This document shows positions 63,429 to 64,000 of a stretch of 64,000 bases of DNA, piece by piece; positions within the stretch are counted from its first letter, which is position 1, and each line of letters begins with the position of its first letter. Position numbers and translations under genes: made by a program. The DNA comes from Vibrio marisflavi CECT 7928 (GTDB lineage: Bacteria > Pseudomonadota > Gammaproteobacteria > Enterobacterales > Vibrionaceae). The stretch lies in assembly GCF_921294215.1 (NCBI RefSeq), contig NZ_CAKLDM010000001.1, forward strand, positions 496,001-560,000, read 5' to 3'. The notes beneath the pieces are model-generated. The model was not told the origin of the DNA. It did not search any database and saw only the letters and a program-made list of their open reading frames with translations.

Positions 63429-64000
63429 TTAGCTCGAGCTTGTACGGAACTCTGCTACGGCCTTATCCATTTCCAATGACTGCGAAGAAACAGATTCTAC
63501 TTCCTCTAAACAAGATTTCGCTGAACTCATGTTGTTTTCAGAAATGGTATTGAGTTCTGTTATTGAATCAGCAACTTGATTTACTACTACTCCTTGCTCT
63601 TCAATGGCAGCAGCGATGCGTTCGGAATTCTCTTGTATAGAGTTCATGTCCGAGATGATGTTGCTCAGGCTCGCATCTAATTCTGAGGACGCTTCTAAAG
63701 TACTCTTACCCTGTTTATTACATTGCTCCATGTTCACAATGACTTTTGACATTTGGTTCTGGATGGAAGAAACCACATTGGTAATATCTTCAGTCGACTG
63801 ATGAGTTCTGCTTGCTAACGCTCTAACTTCGTCAGCTACAACTGCAAATCCGCGACCTTGTTCACCGGCTCTTGCTGCTTCGATAGCCGCATTGAGTGCG
63901 AGCAAGTTTGTTTGTTCTGCAATACCTTGAATGATAGTAACTGCACTGCCAATTTCTTCAACATGGTGATTGAGCGAAGAAATAGAGTCTTGGCTAGCAT
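63429..64000 (-). CDS. Methyl-accepting chemotaxis protein, C-terminal part
   Basis: The gene runs off the right edge; 190 C-terminal residues are visible. The signalling hairpin tip is clear: [20 protein letters not shown] followed by [22 protein letters not shown]. Flanking heptads carry methylation-type Gln/Glu pairs. The tip binds CheA and CheW. The sensor domain is outside the window, so the ligand cannot be given. There is no C-terminal CheR-tethering pentapeptide. Confidence 0.93.
   Translation of the reverse strand, partial: ASQDSISSLNHHVEEIGSAVTIIQGIAEQTNLLALNAAIEAARAGEQGRGFAVVADEVRALASRTHQSTEDITNVVSSIQNQMSKVIVNMEQCNKQGKSTLEASSELDASLSNIISDMNSIQENSERIAAAIEEQGVVVNQVADSITELNTISENNMSSAKSCLEEVESVSSQSLEMDKAVAEFRTSSS

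Overview
The window looks like part of a Vibrionaceae genome, probably the smaller second chromosome of a Vibrio. The strongest markers are the CAI-1 quorum-sensing receptor cqsS and synthase cqsA, next to sbcDC and a ClC antiporter. From memory a similar set sits close together on Vibrio cholerae chromosome II; I could not check this. Two CsrB-type regulatory RNAs with VarA/GacA boxes, ravA-viaA and many two-component and LysR genes also fit. I see no integrase, insertion sequence, prophage or CRISPR array.

Layout. 1-2.7 kb: the tail of a flavoprotein gene and a BaeS/BaeR-like two-component pair. 2.7-7.3 kb (minus): an unusual cbb3 oxidase operon with a small cytochrome c, ccoN, ccoO and a CcoP fused to a triheme dehydrogenase-type cytochrome, giving five haem sites. 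7.7-11.4 kb: a small beta-barrel protein, a secreted GH3 protein, and a Nudix hydrolase with threonine aldolase. 11.6-14.8 kb: ravA-viaA. 14.9-15.4 kb: a duplicated tRNA-Cys/tRNA-Leu unit, followed by an orphan effector-like alpha/beta hydrolase. 17.3-21.1 kb (minus): a dihaem peroxidase overlapping a hybrid sensor kinase with a degenerate ATPase core.

22-33 kb: a DtpC-like peptide transporter, a drug-type MFS pump, a periplasmic binding protein, two tandem GadC-family permeases, and an acid-resistance operon of AdiA-type arginine decarboxylase and its antiporter. A possible leader peptide and hairpins lie around the decarboxylase. 34-39.5 kb: a second ketoacyl-ACP synthase III and sbcDC.

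39.7-46.2 kb: the quorum-sensing block. cqsS and cqsA are separated by two tandem CsrB-type RNAs (773-bp period, each with a VarA box about 165-170 bp upstream), two tiny paralogous proteins and a LysR regulator. CqsS and VarA-CsrA signalling both feed the quorum-sensing cascade in vibrios, so this places two inputs at one locus.

46.5-53.3 kb: a TehA/SLAC1-type transporter, a ClC antiporter, a candidate unannotated sRNA, a CobW-family metallochaperone GTPase, a DUF411 copper-type protein with a Cys/His-rich neighbour, the ribosome GTPase YlqF and a DUF2750 protein. 53.6-62.8 kb looks accessory: two secreted proteins of unknown function (one of 1,338 residues), and two paralogous LysR regulators flanking a DUF1566 protein, with a shared conserved block upstream of each regulator. 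The window ends in a small membrane protein, a hypothetical protein and a chemotaxis receptor cut by the edge. Coding assignments rest on recognised motifs and family resemblance; no database search was possible.
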